DNA of 49,505 bases, from positions 1-49,505 of the forward strand of contig REDJ01000127.1 in the NCBI GenBank assembly GCA_007693555.1, given 5' to 3'. The stretch's first letter is position 1, and the number at the start of each line of letters is the position of its first letter. Of the stretch, positions 35,538-44,246 are shown piece after piece. The translations under genes and the position numbers were made by a program. This DNA comes from Bacteroidota bacterium (GTDB lineage Bacteria > Bacteroidota > Bacteroidia > Bacteroidales > UBA7960). Below the pieces are notes generated by a model. The model saw only the letters and a program-made list of their open reading frames with translations, was not told where the DNA came from and searched no databases.

Positions 35538-36770
35538 TCAGCAAATTACAGGCTGTAGCTGTAAATCAGGAATATGAGAACTTTTTTCCCTTAATAAACC
35601 TTTATAAAGTTGTTCTGTATCACTTATCAATCTTGAGAAATGAAATTTTTCTCCAACCTGAGTCCATCCCCTGGAAGAAAATTCAGCTCTCAAATTATCG
35701 TTTTCAACCAGGGTGAGAATTTTTTCTGTGAAATCTATTACATCTCCTTTTTCTGCAAGAAATGCAGTTTGATTGGGAACAACTACATTTTCAATTCCAC
35801 CAACACGAGTTGTTACAACAGGAGTGCCTGATGCCTGTGCCTCAATCAAACTTACAGGTGTTCCTTCATTGAGAGATGTAAGGGCTACGATATCCAAACC
35901 TGCATTAACATAGTCCATTTCTGTTAACCAACTTGTAAATGTTAATGTAGCCGGGTGATATTCTCCAACACCGTTTACAAAATCAATTCCCAGGTTTATG
36001 GCTTTTTCTTTTATCAATTCACGCGATTCTCCATCTCCAATTATAAAAGCACGGATTTTTCGGGAAGTTTTTTTCCTTAGAACATCAATTGCTTCCAGAA
36101 ACATTGAATGGTTTTTTATGGGTACGAGGCGACCAATAATTCCAATGGCTATTTCATCATCAGCTATTTTATAGCGTTGTCTGAAAAGCATCCTTTTTTC
36201 TCCCCTGTTTTCTGCGAATCTTTCAAGATCAAATCCCAAGGGAATCACGCTGATTTTTTCTTCAGAACAAATATTGTATTTAAGGCTCAGGTCATATTTT
36301 TGACTTTCACTGATGGCAATAATTTTACTGGTTTGTCTGGCAAGGATTTGCTCTACTTTTTTGTAAAATTTAGTTTTCAATGGGTTAAAATAAGAATCAA
36401 AAACATGACCGTGAAAAGTATGAACTGTTATTGGAACATTCATACTGATAGCGGCATGCCTGCCAAGGGCTCCCGCCTTTGAAGCATGCGTGTGTACAAT
36501 ATGGGGCCGGAATTGCCTGATTATTTTTTTTATTTCCTGAAAGGCACGAAAATCTTGAACAGGTGAGATCTCCCTTCGCATGGAGGGAATAATATAAGGT
36601 TCTACTCCCAGCTGTTTTACTATATATTCAGAATTCTTTTCGCTTGAATCATTTGGCCCGCCCACCAACAGGGTTTCAAAATCGCTGCTCAGGTATTTGG
36701 TAAGATAGGCTGCATTGTATGTGGGTCCACCCAGATTAAAACGATTGAGGATGCGTAAAATTCTTGGCAT
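35538..36770 (-). CDS. Glycosyltransferase family 4 (GT-B)
   Basis: 410 residues. The N-terminal half has a glycine-rich loop (RFNLGGPTYNAAYL) and HTHASKAGALGR and HTFHGHVF acceptor-side segments. The C-terminal half has the nucleotide-sugar site with GRLVPIKNHSMFLEA and EGTPVSLIEAQASGTPVV, the E-x7-E motif of retaining GT-B enzymes. It transfers a sugar to a growing lipid-linked chain on the cytoplasmic side. Its place upstream of the export genes puts it in the polysaccharide block. Donor and acceptor are unknown. Confidence 0.9.
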   Translation of the reverse strand: MPRILRILNRFNLGGPTYNAAYLTKYLSSDFETLLVGGPNDSSEKNSEYIVKQLGVEPYIIPSMRREISPVQDFRAFQEIKKIIRQFRPHIVHTHASKAGALGRHAAISMNVPITVHTFHGHVFDSYFNPLKTKFYKKVEQILARQTSKIIAISESQKYDLSLKYNICSEEKISVIPLGFDLERFAENRGEKRMLFRQRYKIADDEIAIGIIGRLVPIKNHSMFLEAIDVLRKKTSRKIRAFIIGDGESRELIKEKAINLGIDFVNGVGEYHPATLTFTSWLTEMDYVNAGLDIVALTSLNEGTPVSLIEAQASGTPVVTTRVGGIENVVVPNQTAFLAEKGDVIDFTEKILTLVENDNLRAEFSSRGWTQVGEKFHFSRLISDTEQLYKGLLREKSSHIPDLQLQPVIC

Positions 36771-36855
36771 TTCGGAAGCTAACTTGTTTATTTTGCAGAA
36801 ATTTTGGGCAATATTACAAAAAAAGTGTTAATTGAATATTACGTGAAATACCTGT

Positions 36856-38745
36856 TTATGCATGATATTTTTCAAACCAATGTTGAAAAACTATTATAGC
36901 CCATATCTGTGCATGGATTTCTGTGGGATTTGGAGAGAAAAGTTGTTTCTTAAGTTTGTTAATAACTTTTGGATTAAAGATTCCCTGTTCCTTTATAAAA
37001 TCATCATTTAACCATTTTTTTTGAATACTTCCACTCAATTCTTTACGAAACCAGGATAAAAGTGGGACTTCGAATCCTTGCTTTGGCCTGTTATGCAATT
37101 CTAACGGCAGGATTTGCCTGAAAGTATCTGTTAAAATCCGCTTCCTTTGATTGTTGTTTATTTTATAATCTGCGGGTAAAGAAAACAGCAGATTAACCAC
37201 TTCATGGTCCAGAAACGGAACTCTTACTTCCAGCGAATTGGCCATTGACATCATATCTACCTTGGTAAGCATGTCATTGGCAAGAACCAGATTCATATCA
37301 TTTCGCAGAACATCGTTAAAGTCATTGTCGCCTGAAATTGAAGAAGTCAGAAAATCTTTTCTGGTGTAATAATCCTTTTCATCAGGATTATGAATAAGCA
37401 AATCTGCAGGATACTTTTCATCGGTATATGCCGCCCATCTCCAGTATCTTTGTTTAGGAGGTAAACTCATCCCCTCCCCAAAACGATGAAACTGCCTGAA
37501 TTTGTTACCCAGATGTGTATGTCTTGATTTGGGCAGAATTGAAAAAACAGGATGCAGGTATTTTAAGATATTTGCACTCAATCCACCCTGTCTGGCCCGC
37601 CATTCAGCCATATGTTTGTTATATCCTGCAAGCATTTCATCGGCTCCATCACCTGATAATGCAACTGTTACACGACTTTTTGTTTCACGACTGAGAATAT
37701 ATACTGCCAGTGCCGATGAATCAGCAAAAGGTTCATCAATATAATCCAGCACATCATACAAGCAATCAAGTAAATCATTTGTGTCGAGCAGAAATTCTGT
37801 ATGATCTGTTTTGTGCAATTTTGCAACACTGCGGGCATAGCGGGTTTCATCAAACATAGGCTGATCGCGGAATCCTATTGAGAATGTTTTGAGTTGATTG
37901 ACATGCCTGGCAGCAAGAGCCGTAATAATACTGCTGTCAATCCCACCACTCAGAAATGCTCCCAAAGGAACATCGGAAACCAATCGTTTTACAACAGCAT
38001 TTTCCAGTTTCTCAAATAGCAACTTCCCTGCCTCATCATATGAAATTTCTTTATATTCAGCCAGCGGTGAACCGGGGATTTGGTAATATTGCTGAATTTC
38101 CTGAGCTCCATTCTTTAGGAGAATGAAATGCCCCGGCATCAGTTTTAAAACGTCCTGATAAATACTCCAGGGGCCCGGAGTGTAGTTCAATTGGAAATAG
38201 ATGTGCAGAGAAGAATAATCGAGGTTTTTCGGAATTCCAAGTTTAAGTAAGGCTTTCATTTCTGAGGCAAACAGGAACTTTTGACCATCGGTATAGTACA
38301 AGAGAGGCTTTATACCAAAACGATCGCGGGCCAGTAAAAGGCTGTTTTCCCGTTTGTTGAAAAAGGCAAAGGAAAAAAATCCCTGCAGTTCATTGATTCC
38401 TTCTGCACCCTTATTAATGAGCCAATAAAGCAAAACCTCCGTATCACTTTGGGTTCTGAAGCCTACTCCGGAAGACAAAAGTTGCTGGCGTAACTGCCTG
38501 TAATTAAAAATTTCTCCATTGAAAACTATGGCATACTCCTGTGTTTCATCCCAGAAGGGCTGATTGGCAGCCTCCGTAGGATCAATAATAGAAAGGCGTG
38601 TATGACCCAATGCCACATGCCCTTTGCAAAAGTGAGCCTGAACTTCAGGTCCCCGTTTTTTAAGTGTTTCCAGCGCAGCATCCAAAACGGGAGCGGGTTG
38701 CTCCAACGGCCCGTAAAAAGAATAAATACCGCAAATACCGCACAT
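36856..38745 (-). CDS. asnB: Glutamine-hydrolysing asparagine synthetase-like amidotransferase (AsnB/AsnH type)
   Basis: 629 residues. The Ntn glutaminase begins MCGICG with nucleophile Cys2. It includes GHTRLSIIDP and the FNGEIFNYRQLR loop. The synthetase domain has the PP-loop FLSGGIDSS (about 261-269) and DGADEMLAGYNKH. AsnB-like proteins within polysaccharide loci often amidate sugar carboxyl groups (WbpS type) rather than make free asparagine. It is the first gene of the co-oriented block. Both roles remain possible. Confidence 0.92.
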   Translation of the reverse strand: MCGICGIYSFYGPLEQPAPVLDAALETLKKRGPEVQAHFCKGHVALGHTRLSIIDPTEAANQPFWDETQEYAIVFNGEIFNYRQLRQQLLSSGVGFRTQSDTEVLLYWLINKGAEGINELQGFFSFAFFNKRENSLLLARDRFGIKPLLYYTDGQKFLFASEMKALLKLGIPKNLDYSSLHIYFQLNYTPGPWSIYQDVLKLMPGHFILLKNGAQEIQQYYQIPGSPLAEYKEISYDEAGKLLFEKLENAVVKRLVSDVPLGAFLSGGIDSSIITALAARHVNQLKTFSIGFRDQPMFDETRYARSVAKLHKTDHTEFLLDTNDLLDCLYDVLDYIDEPFADSSALAVYILSRETKSRVTVALSGDGADEMLAGYNKHMAEWRARQGGLSANILKYLHPVFSILPKSRHTHLGNKFRQFHRFGEGMSLPPKQRYWRWAAYTDEKYPADLLIHNPDEKDYYTRKDFLTSSISGDNDFNDVLRNDMNLVLANDMLTKVDMMSMANSLEVRVPFLDHEVVNLLFSLPADYKINNNQRKRILTDTFRQILPLELHNRPKQGFEVPLLSWFRKELSGSIQKKWLNDDFIKEQGIFNPKVINKLKKQLFSPNPTEIHAQIWAIIVFQHWFEKYHA

Positions 38746-38986
38746 AGGGAAAGGTTGAAAAGTTTATGGGTTGATAGGTTTAAGAGTTGAGAGTGTGACA
38801 GATTTAGGATTTTTGATTTTTTTAAGCTTTGCTGTGGGCATCCTGCAATCCATTGAAATAAAAATCATTTAGATATTTATGGATTGCTAACACCAGAAGT
38901 GCCGGAAATTTTAACAGCTACTATTTCCGCGTATGCCCATCTAACCCTAAACCCATCAACCCATCAACCTATAAACCTATAAACTC
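38746..38986. repeat. Intergenic region with nested inverted repeats and octamer arrays
   Basis: Plus-strand octamers AAGGTTGA, AAAGTTTA, TGGGTTGA, TAGGTTTA, AGAGTTGA run 38751-38790. The minus strand just after the lpdA stop reads GAG then TTTATAGG twice, TTGATGGG twice and TTTAGGG (38986-38945), an imperfect inverse copy. Inside them lie GGGCAT (38836-38841)/ATGCCC (38933-38938), GCAATCCA (38845-38852)/TGGATTGC (38880-38887) and CGGAAAT (38903-38909)/ATTTCCG (38923-38929). It holds no gene. A REP- or MITE-like element or an RNA structure is possible. Confidence 0.7.
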
Positions 38987-40378
38987 TTACAAATGAATAA
39001 CTTCGCCATAAGCAGCCGCAGCAGCTTCCATAATGGCTTCGCTCATGGTGGGGTGCGGATGTACTGCCTTTATAATTTCATGCCCCGTTGTTTCCAGCTT
39101 ACGTGCAACTACGGCTTCGGCAATCATTTCGGTAACATTTGCACCAATCATGTGCACACCCAGCAGCTCACCATATTTTGCATCAAATATTACCTTAACA
39201 AAGCCATCTTTGCTACCGGCAGCACTTGCCTTACCGGAGGCAGAAAACGGAAATTTTCCAACCTTGATTTCATATCCGGCTTCTTTTGCAGCCTTTTCGG
39301 TATAACCGACTGAAGCAACTTCAGGACTGCAATAAGTACACCCGGGAATATTGTTATAATTGATGGGCTCGGGGTTATGACCGGCAATTTTTTCCACACA
39401 TAAAATCCCTTCGGCTGAAGCTACATGTGCAAGTGCCTGACCGGACACCACATCACCGATTGCATAATAACCCTCAACATTGGTGCGGTAAAACTCATCT
39501 ACCTTTATTTTGTCTTTTTCTACCGTAATACCGGCTTCTGCAAGACCTATCCCCTCAATATTTGAGCTAATACCAACTGCTGACAGTACAATATCTGCTT
39601 CAATGGTTTCCTCTCCTTTGGAGGTCTTGATTTTAACCTTGCATTTTTTTCCACGGGTATCCACTTCCTCAACTGTAGCATTTGTCATTATCTTCATCCC
39701 GGCTTTTTTGAAGGATCTTTCCAGTTGTTTGGATACATCCTCATCTTCTACCGGCACAATATTGGGCATAACTTCAACCAGTGTAACTTTGGTTCCAATG
39801 GCATTATAAAAGTAGGCAAACTCTGAGCCTATTGCACCTGAACCGACCACCACCATGCTTTCAGGCTGCTTTTCAAGCACCATGGCTTTGCGATATCCAA
39901 TGATTTTTTTGCTGTCCTGTTTCAGATTGGGCAGTTCGCGAGAGCGGGCCCCTGTGGCAATAATAATATGATTTGCAGAATACTCCTTTGATTTGCCATC
40001 TTCCGCTTTAACCTCAACTTTCTTGCCTGGCAGGACTTTCCCAAAACCTTCCAGCACATCAATTTTGTTTTTTTTGAACAGAAACTGAATTCCTTTGCTC
40101 ATTCCTGCGGCCACATCCCGGCTGCGTTTTACCATTGCGGAGAAATCGGCTTTGGGTTCAGTATCGATGGATATGCCATAATCCTTTGCATGCTTAAGAT
40201 ACTCAAAAACGTTGGCACTTTTGAGAAGGGCTTTTGTGGGGATACAACCCCAGTTCAGACAAACTCCACCCAATTCAGCTTTTTCCACAACCGCTACTTT
40301 CATTCCAAGCTGTGATGCACGTATGGCCGCAACATAACCTCCCGGCCCGCTTCCTACAACAATTAAATCATAATTCAT
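38987..40378 (-). CDS. lpdA: Dihydrolipoyl dehydrogenase
   Basis: 463 residues from the ATG at 40378 (MNYDLIVVGSGPGGY). An ATG eight codons upstream is less likely because the FAD-binding strand starts at MNYD. Redox cysteines are Cys40 and Cys45 (GGVCLNWGCIPTK), the NAD site is VVGSGAIGSEFAYF, and the C-terminal active His is in HPHPTMSEA. It reoxidises lipoamide in 2-oxoacid dehydrogenase or glycine cleavage complexes. No complex genes are next to it. It follows GGGPS by 58 bp. Octamer repeats begin directly after its stop codon. Confidence 0.95.
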   Translation of the reverse strand: MNYDLIVVGSGPGGYVAAIRASQLGMKVAVVEKAELGGVCLNWGCIPTKALLKSANVFEYLKHAKDYGISIDTEPKADFSAMVKRSRDVAAGMSKGIQFLFKKNKIDVLEGFGKVLPGKKVEVKAEDGKSKEYSANHIIIATGARSRELPNLKQDSKKIIGYRKAMVLEKQPESMVVVGSGAIGSEFAYFYNAIGTKVTLVEVMPNIVPVEDEDVSKQLERSFKKAGMKIMTNATVEEVDTRGKKCKVKIKTSKGEETIEADIVLSAVGISSNIEGIGLAEAGITVEKDKIKVDEFYRTNVEGYYAIGDVVSGQALAHVASAEGILCVEKIAGHNPEPINYNNIPGCTYCSPEVASVGYTEKAAKEAGYEIKVGKFPFSASGKASAAGSKDGFVKVIFDAKYGELLGVHMIGANVTEMIAEAVVARKLETTGHEIIKAVHPHPTMSEAIMEAAAAAYGEVIHL

Positions 40379-40436
40379 ATCTGCACTTGATTTTAAATTC
40401 ATAATGGATTAATATGCTAAATTATAAATTTTTCAC

Positions 40437-41210
40437 TTATGACTGATACCTGACATGAGTGGTTTCGTTCAGTCTGTCGCGGGTTTTACAAAGTTCTGCG
40501 ATAAATGAAGGCTCAGACTCGGTGGCATTGCCTACCACAACAATGTCAGCTCCGGCTACCCAGCTTTTTGCAGCATCAATGGCTGTGCGTATTCCTCCAC
40601 CTACAATAAGAGGTATCCGGATTGATGCTTTCACACGTTTTATCATTTTGGGTGATACAGGTATAGATGCACCGCTACCTGCATCCATGTAAATAAGCTT
40701 GAGACCCAGCATTTCACCTGCCATAGCAGTACAGGATGCAATGTCGGGTTTGTCAAAAGGGATAGGTGTTGTATTACTCATATATACTACCGAAGTAACC
40801 CTGCCACTTTCCACGAGCATATAGCCTGTGGGAAGAATTTCAAGACCGGATTTTTTTAAAACAGGCGCAGCAATGACATGATTGCCTATCAGCAGTTCAG
40901 GGTTGCGTCCTGATATGAGACTTAAAAGGAGGATTGCATCAGCTCCGGCATGCACCTGAAGCGGATTTCCGGGAAAAATAATTACCGGGATATGAACAGT
41001 TTCCTTTAAAATCTGGATGCATGTACTCATGAAATCGCAGGTGATCAGGCTTCCTCCTGTAAAAATATAATCCACACGATAGTGGTTGACAAGTTCAGCA
41101 ATCCTTATCACTCCTTCTTCGTCTACTTTATCAGGGTCAATCAAAATGGCAAGTTGCCGAAAATTGTTCGTTGAGGAATGTTTTATCTTCTGGTAAAGGA
41201 TATCTTGCAT
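40437..41210 (-). CDS. Geranylgeranylglyceryl/heptaprenylglyceryl phosphate synthase-like (group II GGGPS)
   Basis: 257 residues from the ATG at 41210. An ATG at 41234 would lie on top of the -7 box. It is a TIM barrel with the family segments LAILIDPDK, YIFTGGSL, IPVIIFPGNP, YMDAGSGAS and VGGGIRTAIDAAKSW, then AGADIVVVGNAT at the glycerol-1-phosphate end. These enzymes make ether bonds between polyprenyl chains and sn-glycerol-1-phosphate. They are best known for archaeal lipids, and group II also occurs in Bacteroidota. The chain length used and the product's purpose in bacteria are not settled. It follows the PPTase gene, an arrangement I recall from Flavobacteriia. Confidence 0.9.
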   Translation of the reverse strand: MQDILYQKIKHSSTNNFRQLAILIDPDKVDEEGVIRIAELVNHYRVDYIFTGGSLITCDFMSTCIQILKETVHIPVIIFPGNPLQVHAGADAILLLSLISGRNPELLIGNHVIAAPVLKKSGLEILPTGYMLVESGRVTSVVYMSNTTPIPFDKPDIASCTAMAGEMLGLKLIYMDAGSGASIPVSPKMIKRVKASIRIPLIVGGGIRTAIDAAKSWVAGADIVVVGNATESEPSFIAELCKTRDRLNETTHVRYQS

Positions 41211-41231
41211 GAAGTTCGGGACATTTTTTTG

Positions 41232-41239
41232 CAAAGGTA
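41232..41239 (-). promoter_or_regulatory. -7 box for GGGPS gene
   Basis: Minus-strand TACCTTTG matches TAnnTTTG; transcription should begin near 41226, which fits the ATG at 41210 and rules out the one at 41234. It lies in the 44-bp gap after the PPTase gene. Confidence 0.45.
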
Positions 41240-41254
41240 AGAAATCAGGTGATT

Positions 41255-41893
41255 TTATTTATCCAGTGCATAAGCCAGTATATAATCATCAAGCATTTGA
41301 TATTCAACCGGATAAATTTTTTCATCATAATCGGTTTTTATGGTCCCGTATATTAACCCTTGCTCCTGCACATCAAAGGGTTCTATGTAAATATGCTCTC
41401 TGAAAAGTATATCTCTTTTGCCGTGTAACTTATAAAGCGTTTCCTTTGCTGCCCAAATTATATATAGTTGTTCTATTGAAAGACCTTTTCCGTTCTCAAA
41501 CATTTCTGACTCGTTAAGAAACTTATGCTCAATTCTTTTGATTTTTTCCTCCATTCTTTCAATATCAATACCTACAGTGTATTTTGGGCTGGCAATCAAT
41601 GCGGAGTATTTGCCGGAGTGCGATACTGATATATGTCTGACGCCGTTGTTCAGATATGGTTTTCCGTATTCATCATAACATATTGCACTTAACTCATGAT
41701 CCCGAACCAGATATGGGAGTATCATCCTGTAAGCAAGCCAGTGCTGTTTACGGGTGGGGGTTTTCAGTGAGGAAAAGATTTTTTCTTCATCCTCAGAGAG
41801 CTTAATTCTTGCGTACATATCATCTACGCTTTCGTTAATCTCCCAAATGCCGATTGCGGCATCCTGAACAAATTTTTTTAAAAACAGACTCAT
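41255..41893 (-). CDS. 4'-phosphopantetheinyl transferase (Sfp type)
   Basis: 212 residues from the ATG at 41893 (MSLFLKKFVQDAAIGIWEI); a more distant ATG at 41971 would add 26 residues without family similarity. Motifs are ISVSHSGKYSAL, VGIDIE (Mg2+ site, Asp110) and WAAKETLYK (147-155). It converts apo acyl- or peptidyl-carrier proteins to the holo form using CoA. The Sfp-type differs from AcpS and may serve the main fatty acid synthase or a secondary pathway. No carrier protein gene is in the window. It is probably in an operon with GGGPS. Confidence 0.92.
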   Translation of the reverse strand: MSLFLKKFVQDAAIGIWEINESVDDMYARIKLSEDEEKIFSSLKTPTRKQHWLAYRMILPYLVRDHELSAICYDEYGKPYLNNGVRHISVSHSGKYSALIASPKYTVGIDIERMEEKIKRIEHKFLNESEMFENGKGLSIEQLYIIWAAKETLYKLHGKRDILFREHIYIEPFDVQEQGLIYGTIKTDYDEKIYPVEYQMLDDYILAYALDK

Positions 41894-42024
41894 AATGTGC
41901 TTTTCAGGTTTGTTAAGCTTTTGCAGTAAAAAACCGCAATTATTCACCGGAAAATTCTTTTCCGGTATCAACCCGATTGAACCTCTTTGTTATGAATTTG
42001 TATTATAATAGCTTGTCAGGCATA

Positions 42025-42055
42025 TTTCACTTTAGTATTTAAAGTGTTAACTTTG
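42025..42055 (+). promoter_or_regulatory. Promoter of ahcY
   Basis: TAACTTTG (42048-42055) is a perfect -7 box, with TTTC (42025-42028) 19 bp upstream as the -33 element. Transcription from about 42062 gives a leader of 25 nt. Confidence 0.6.
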
Positions 42056-42086
42056 CAAAATTAAAAATTTTAAATTACAAAACAGA

Positions 42087-43508
42087 ATGGAAAAAGTTTT
42101 AACAGATACACAACTTCCCTATAAGATAGCAGATATTTCTCTTGCTGAGTTTGGACGCAAGGAGATTGAGATTGCAGAAAAGGAAATGCCCGGTTTGATG
42201 GCTTTACGCGAAAAATACAGCGGGGTGAAGCCTTTGAAAGATGTAAGAATAATGGGTTCTCTCCACATGACTGTTCAAACTGCAGTATTGATAGAAACCC
42301 TGGTTGAACTTGGTGCCAATGTGCGTTGGGCCAGTTGCAATATTTTTTCTACCCAGGATCATGCCGCAGCGGCCATTGCCAAAAGAGGCATTCCGGTATT
42401 TGCATGGAAAGGTGAAACACTTGAAGAGTACTGGTGGTGCACCGAACAGGCACTTACCTTTCCCGATGATAAGGGACCACAGCTCATAGTAGATGATGGT
42501 GGTGATGCTACCCTTCTTATTCATCTGGGCTATAAAGCTGAAGAAAATCCATCAACCCTTGATAAACAAGCATCCAGCCGCGAGGAAGCTGAAATTCTGA
42601 AACTTTTAAAAAATACTCTGGAGAAAAATAATCAGAAATGGCAGCGCATGGTCAAAGCATGGAAAGGGGTATCTGAAGAGACCACAACCGGAGTTCATCG
42701 GCTCTATCAGATGCTGGAAAAAGGAGAATTACTTGTTCCTGCAATCAATGTGAATGACTCTGTTACCAAATCTAAATTCGACAATCTTTATGGTTGCCGA
42801 GAATCACTGGCCGATGGGATTAAAAGAGCCACAGATGTTATGATTGCCGGCAAGGTGGTAGTGGTTTGTGGATATGGAGATGTGGGTAAAGGATGCGCCC
42901 ATAGCATGCGCGGATATGGAGCAAGGGTAATTGTAACTGAAATTGACCCCATTTGCGCTTTGCAGGCTGCAATGGAAGGTTTTGAAGTAAAAACCGTGGA
43001 AGATGCCCTGGATGAAGGAAACATTTTTGTTACCGCAACCGGCAACAAAGATGTTATCACTGTGGAACACATGAAAAAAATGAAAGACCAGGCGATTGTA
43101 TGCAATATAGGCCATTTCGATAATGAAATACAGGTTGATAAACTTGATGAAACTCCTGGTATTCAAAAAGTAAATATCAAACCACAGGTTGACAAGTATG
43201 TGTTTCCTGATGGTCATGAAATATTCCTTCTGGCTGAAGGCCGCCTCGTAAATCTTGGTTGTGCCACCGGACATCCCTCATTTGTAATGAGTAATTCTTT
43301 CACCAACCAGGTGGTTGCCCAAATGGAACTTTGGAAAAATGATTATGAAATCGGAGTATATCGTCTGCCAAAACATCTGGATGAAGAAGTAGCCAGGTTG
43401 CACCTTGAAAAAATCGGAGTAAAGCTCACCAAACTTACACCTGAGCAGGCCGATTATATCGGGGTAAAAGAATACGGGCCTTACAAGCCTGAACATTACC
43501 GTTATTAA
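42087..43508 (+). CDS. ahcY: Adenosylhomocysteinase
   Basis: 473 residues. It splits S-adenosylhomocysteine into adenosine and homocysteine, relieving product inhibition of methyltransferases. Visible are [23 protein letters not shown] (substrate side), [15 protein letters not shown], the NAD-binding [11 protein letters not shown] (about 260-270) and the C-terminal [11 protein letters not shown] that reaches into the neighbouring subunit. Length is normal for bacteria. Its own promoter and a strong terminator show that it is monocistronic. A 7-bp repeat array begins directly at the stop codon. Confidence 0.98.
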   Translation: MEKVLTDTQLPYKIADISLAEFGRKEIEIAEKEMPGLMALREKYSGVKPLKDVRIMGSLHMTVQTAVLIETLVELGANVRWASCNIFSTQDHAAAAIAKRGIPVFAWKGETLEEYWWCTEQALTFPDDKGPQLIVDDGGDATLLIHLGYKAEENPSTLDKQASSREEAEILKLLKNTLEKNNQKWQRMVKAWKGVSEETTTGVHRLYQMLEKGELLVPAINVNDSVTKSKFDNLYGCRESLADGIKRATDVMIAGKVVVVCGYGDVGKGCAHSMRGYGARVIVTEIDPICALQAAMEGFEVKTVEDALDEGNIFVTATGNKDVITVEHMKKMKDQAIVCNIGHFDNEIQVDKLDETPGIQKVNIKPQVDKYVFPDGHEIFLLAEGRLVNLGCATGHPSFVMSNSFTNQVVAQMELWKNDYEIGVYRLPKHLDEEVARLHLEKIGVKLTKLTPEQADYIGVKEYGPYKPEHYRY

Positions 43509-43550
43509 GAGTTTAGAGTTTAGAGTTTAGAGTTTAAAGTTTAGGGTTGA
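43509..43550 (+). repeat. 7-bp tandem array directly after ahcY
   Basis: GAGTTTA four times, then AAGTTTA and GGGTTGA, beginning at the first base after the TAA stop. The junction TAAGAGTTTA is identical to the junction after lpdA. Confidence 0.9.
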
Positions 43551-43577
43551 AAGTAAGATTATCTTAAACTTTTTATA

Positions 43578-43613
43578 AAACCCGGGAGTTTTAAAACTGC
43601 CCGGGTTTTTTTA
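43578..43613 (+). terminator. Intrinsic terminator after ahcY
   Basis: AAACCCGGG (43578-43586) pairs with CCCGGGTTT (43600-43608), with an inner AGTTTT/AAAACT extension and a T-run after it. Confidence 0.93.
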
Positions 43614-43790
43614 TTTTAAAAGTTCAATTTCTTAATTAGTGTCTGCCCGAAAACTATTCAATTTGAAATGTGCTTGATAAGAACGCGTCAAGTGCAGGGC
43701 AGTAGATGACTGAAAAACAAGAGCTTACATTTTACAAATAACTGGTTTGAAGACAAGCTCAACACGGCAATTGGCGTTTTTTTGCAAGCA

Positions 43791-44225
43791 CTAATTGCTT
43801 ACTAGCAGATATGGGTAATTAAAGGAAGTTCTGTAAGCCCTGATAGGATGTTTTGCAGGACCGGAAACGGGTGAACCATCAAGCAGAAGAAAAACGGATT
43901 CGCATTCAGGGCCAAATGCAAGCGGAGGATTTTCAACGCTCACCCTGCATTGCGAATAAGGATGAACAGGACAACCACGATCAAAGGCAGTGAATTCAAA
44001 TTCAGAAACACGATAAATGATAATACCCCTGAATCCACCTGTGTAATATGCCCAACCACCTATACTATTAAGTTCAATGTTCTGGGTTGACTCAACATTT
44101 ATTATAAAATCAACCTGTACATAAGGCACAGGATGCCTGTCCTCTCTTTCACAGGATAGAAAAACTGCAAAAAAAAGAAATATCAAGAAAACTTTGAAAT
44201 GTCTTTCAAGTGAAAATATTTTCAT
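43791..44225 (-). CDS. Lipoprotein with a degenerate Rieske-like domain
   Basis: 144 residues. A lipoprotein signal ends AVFLSC (Cys25). The rest resembles a Rieske fold found in small Bacteroidota lipoproteins: IIIYRVSEFEFTAFDRGCPVHP, then a GPECESVFLLLDGSPVSGPAKHPIRAY segment. Normal Rieske proteins have CxH and CxxH; here the first is CPVH (85-88), and the second has Cys108 without the following His. A [2Fe-2S] cluster is therefore doubtful. The promoter is shared, back to back, with the divergent lipoprotein gene. The function is unknown. Confidence 0.7.
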   Translation of the reverse strand: MKIFSLERHFKVFLIFLFFAVFLSCEREDRHPVPYVQVDFIINVESTQNIELNSIGGWAYYTGGFRGIIIYRVSEFEFTAFDRGCPVHPYSQCRVSVENPPLAFGPECESVFLLLDGSPVSGPAKHPIRAYRTSFNYPYLLVSN

Positions 44226-44246
44226 GAGGTTTTCGTTTCAAGGTAA

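Noticed and set aside
42804-43274. A 156-codon minus-strand open frame inside ahcY
   Set aside because: Antisense to a fully conserved gene, with a composition unlike a real protein.
43636-43710. A possible insertion sequence end near GTGTCTGCCCGAAAAC, with CTGCCC/GGGCAG as inverted arms
   Set aside because: Only six paired bases, no transposase, no target duplication; too weak to call.
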